Below, piece after piece: positions 5,571-5,863 of a DNA stretch of 5,863 bases (the stretch's first letter is position 1; each line of letters starts with the position of its first letter). This DNA is from an uncultured Oscillibacter sp. (lineage in GTDB: Bacteria > Bacillota > Clostridia > Oscillospirales > Oscillospiraceae), in contig UQUC01000101.1 of the NCBI GenBank assembly GCA_900544105.1, positions 1 to 5,863 of the forward strand, written 5' to 3'. Position numbers and translations under genes: made by a program. The notes beneath the pieces were generated by a model. It saw nothing but the letters and a program-made list of their open reading frames with translations. It was not told the DNA's origin and searched no databases.

Positions 5571-5592
5571 TTTCCCTTGCCATACAGGGAAA
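5571..5592. promoter_or_regulatory. Inverted repeat over the der -35 box (possible operator)
   Basis: TTTCCCT (5571-5577) and AGGGAAA (5586-5592) are perfect 7-base arms with an 8-nt gap. The repeat covers the -35 hexamer of the der promoter, a position where a dimeric repressor could bind. An operator role is inference; no regulator is identified. Confidence 0.4.
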
Positions 5593-5605
5593 TTGCGGAT
5601 ATAAT
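5577..5605 (+). promoter_or_regulatory. Sigma-A promoter of der
   Basis: TTGCCA (5577-5582), 17-nt spacer, TATAAT (5600-5605). One mismatch in the -35 box and a perfect -10. The predicted start is near 5612, giving a leader of about 64 nt. Confidence 0.87.
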
Positions 5606-5627
5606 AGATTCAATCATTCAACTTCTT

Positions 5628-5656
5628 GCGGCGGCAACGAAACATACCAACGCCGC
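5628..5656 (+). other. Possible stem-loop in the der leader
   Basis: GCGGCG (5628-5633) can pair with CGCCGC (5651-5656) around a 17-nt A-rich loop, ending 5 nt before the ribosome site AAAGGAG (5662-5668). A smaller alternative is TTGC/GCAA at 5626-5637. No terminator-like T run follows. Confidence 0.35.
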
Positions 5657-5675
5657 TCAGGAAAGGAGCCATCAT

Positions 5676-5863
5676 ATGTCGAAACCTATCATCGCCATCG
5701 TGGGCCGCCCCAATGTGGGCAAGTCCATGCTGTTCAATAAGATCATCGGCCGGCGGCTGTCCATCGTGGAGGACACCCCCGGCGTGACCCGCGACCGGAT
5801 CTACGGGGAGAGCGACTGGCAGGGCCGGAAGTTCACCCTCATCGACACCGGCGGTATCGAGCC
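5676..5863 (+). CDS. der: Ribosome-assembly GTPase Der/EngA (partial, N-terminus only)
   Basis: Der is a tandem-G-domain GTPase needed for maturation of the 50S subunit. Only the first 62 codons are in the window; full proteins run to about 440 residues. Seen in the first G domain: G1/P-loop GRPNVGKS (10-17), G2 region TPGVTRDR (34-41), and G3 DTGG (57-60). The pair GRPNVGKS plus EDTPGVTRDR separates Der from Era, MnmE and Obg. The residue after the P-loop Ser is Met18, where many family members have Thr or Ala. The start ATG 5676 has AAAGGAG 7 nt upstream. It has its own promoter after the rpmF terminator. The second G domain and KH-like domain lie off the right edge. Confidence 0.95.
   Translation, partial: MSKPIIAIVGRPNVGKSMLFNKIIGRRLSIVEDTPGVTRDRIYGESDWQGRKFTLIDTGGIE

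Noticed and set aside
4970..5617. Minus-strand 215-codon open frame opposite yceD, rpmF and their terminator
   Set aside because: Antisense to two confidently assigned genes and a terminator; its sequence is Ser/Arg-rich shadow.
1..5863. Mobile element, CRISPR, toxin-antitoxin or defence island
   Set aside because: No transposase, integrase, direct repeats, terminal repeats or spacer array are visible; gene content is housekeeping plus one unknown pair.

Overview
The window looks like ordinary chromosome from a moderately GC-rich Firmicute, most likely a Clostridia/Oscillospirales-type gut anaerobe. The signs are strong AGGAGG ribosome sites, near-consensus sigma-A promoters, a cysteine-rich YceD, a four-cysteine ribosomal protein L32, and an RluA-family enzyme with an NRID motif. 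The lineage is inferred from protein character alone, without any search.

Layout. On the minus strand, reading right to left, lie an RluA-family pseudouridine synthase (3768-2800) and then a polyamine ABC importer operon: potA (2610-1468), potB (1478-621) and potC (624 to beyond position 1). A terminator separates the synthase from the pot promoter, and only two bases lie between the terminator's T run and the -35 box. The pot genes overlap each other (11 nt, then 4 nt), so they are probably translationally coupled. The substrate-binding protein gene potD is expected just past the left edge.

On the plus strand, two unrecognised genes start divergently from the synthase and overlap by ATGA: a two-helix membrane protein (3861-4169) and a soluble protein (4166-4627). 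They are followed by yceD (4731-5228) and rpmF (5276-5470), driven by a perfect TTGACA-17-TATAAT promoter and closed by a strong terminator. The GTPase gene der starts at 5676 behind its own promoter and runs off the right edge. The right half is therefore mainly ribosome-related: rRNA modification, 23S rRNA/L32 supply and 50S assembly.

I see no mobile element, CRISPR array, tRNA, rRNA or evident novel system. The parts worth a second look are the unknown two-gene pair, the potA leader, an inverted repeat over the der -35 box, and two junctions where acidic C-terminal codons also serve as the next gene's ribosome site.
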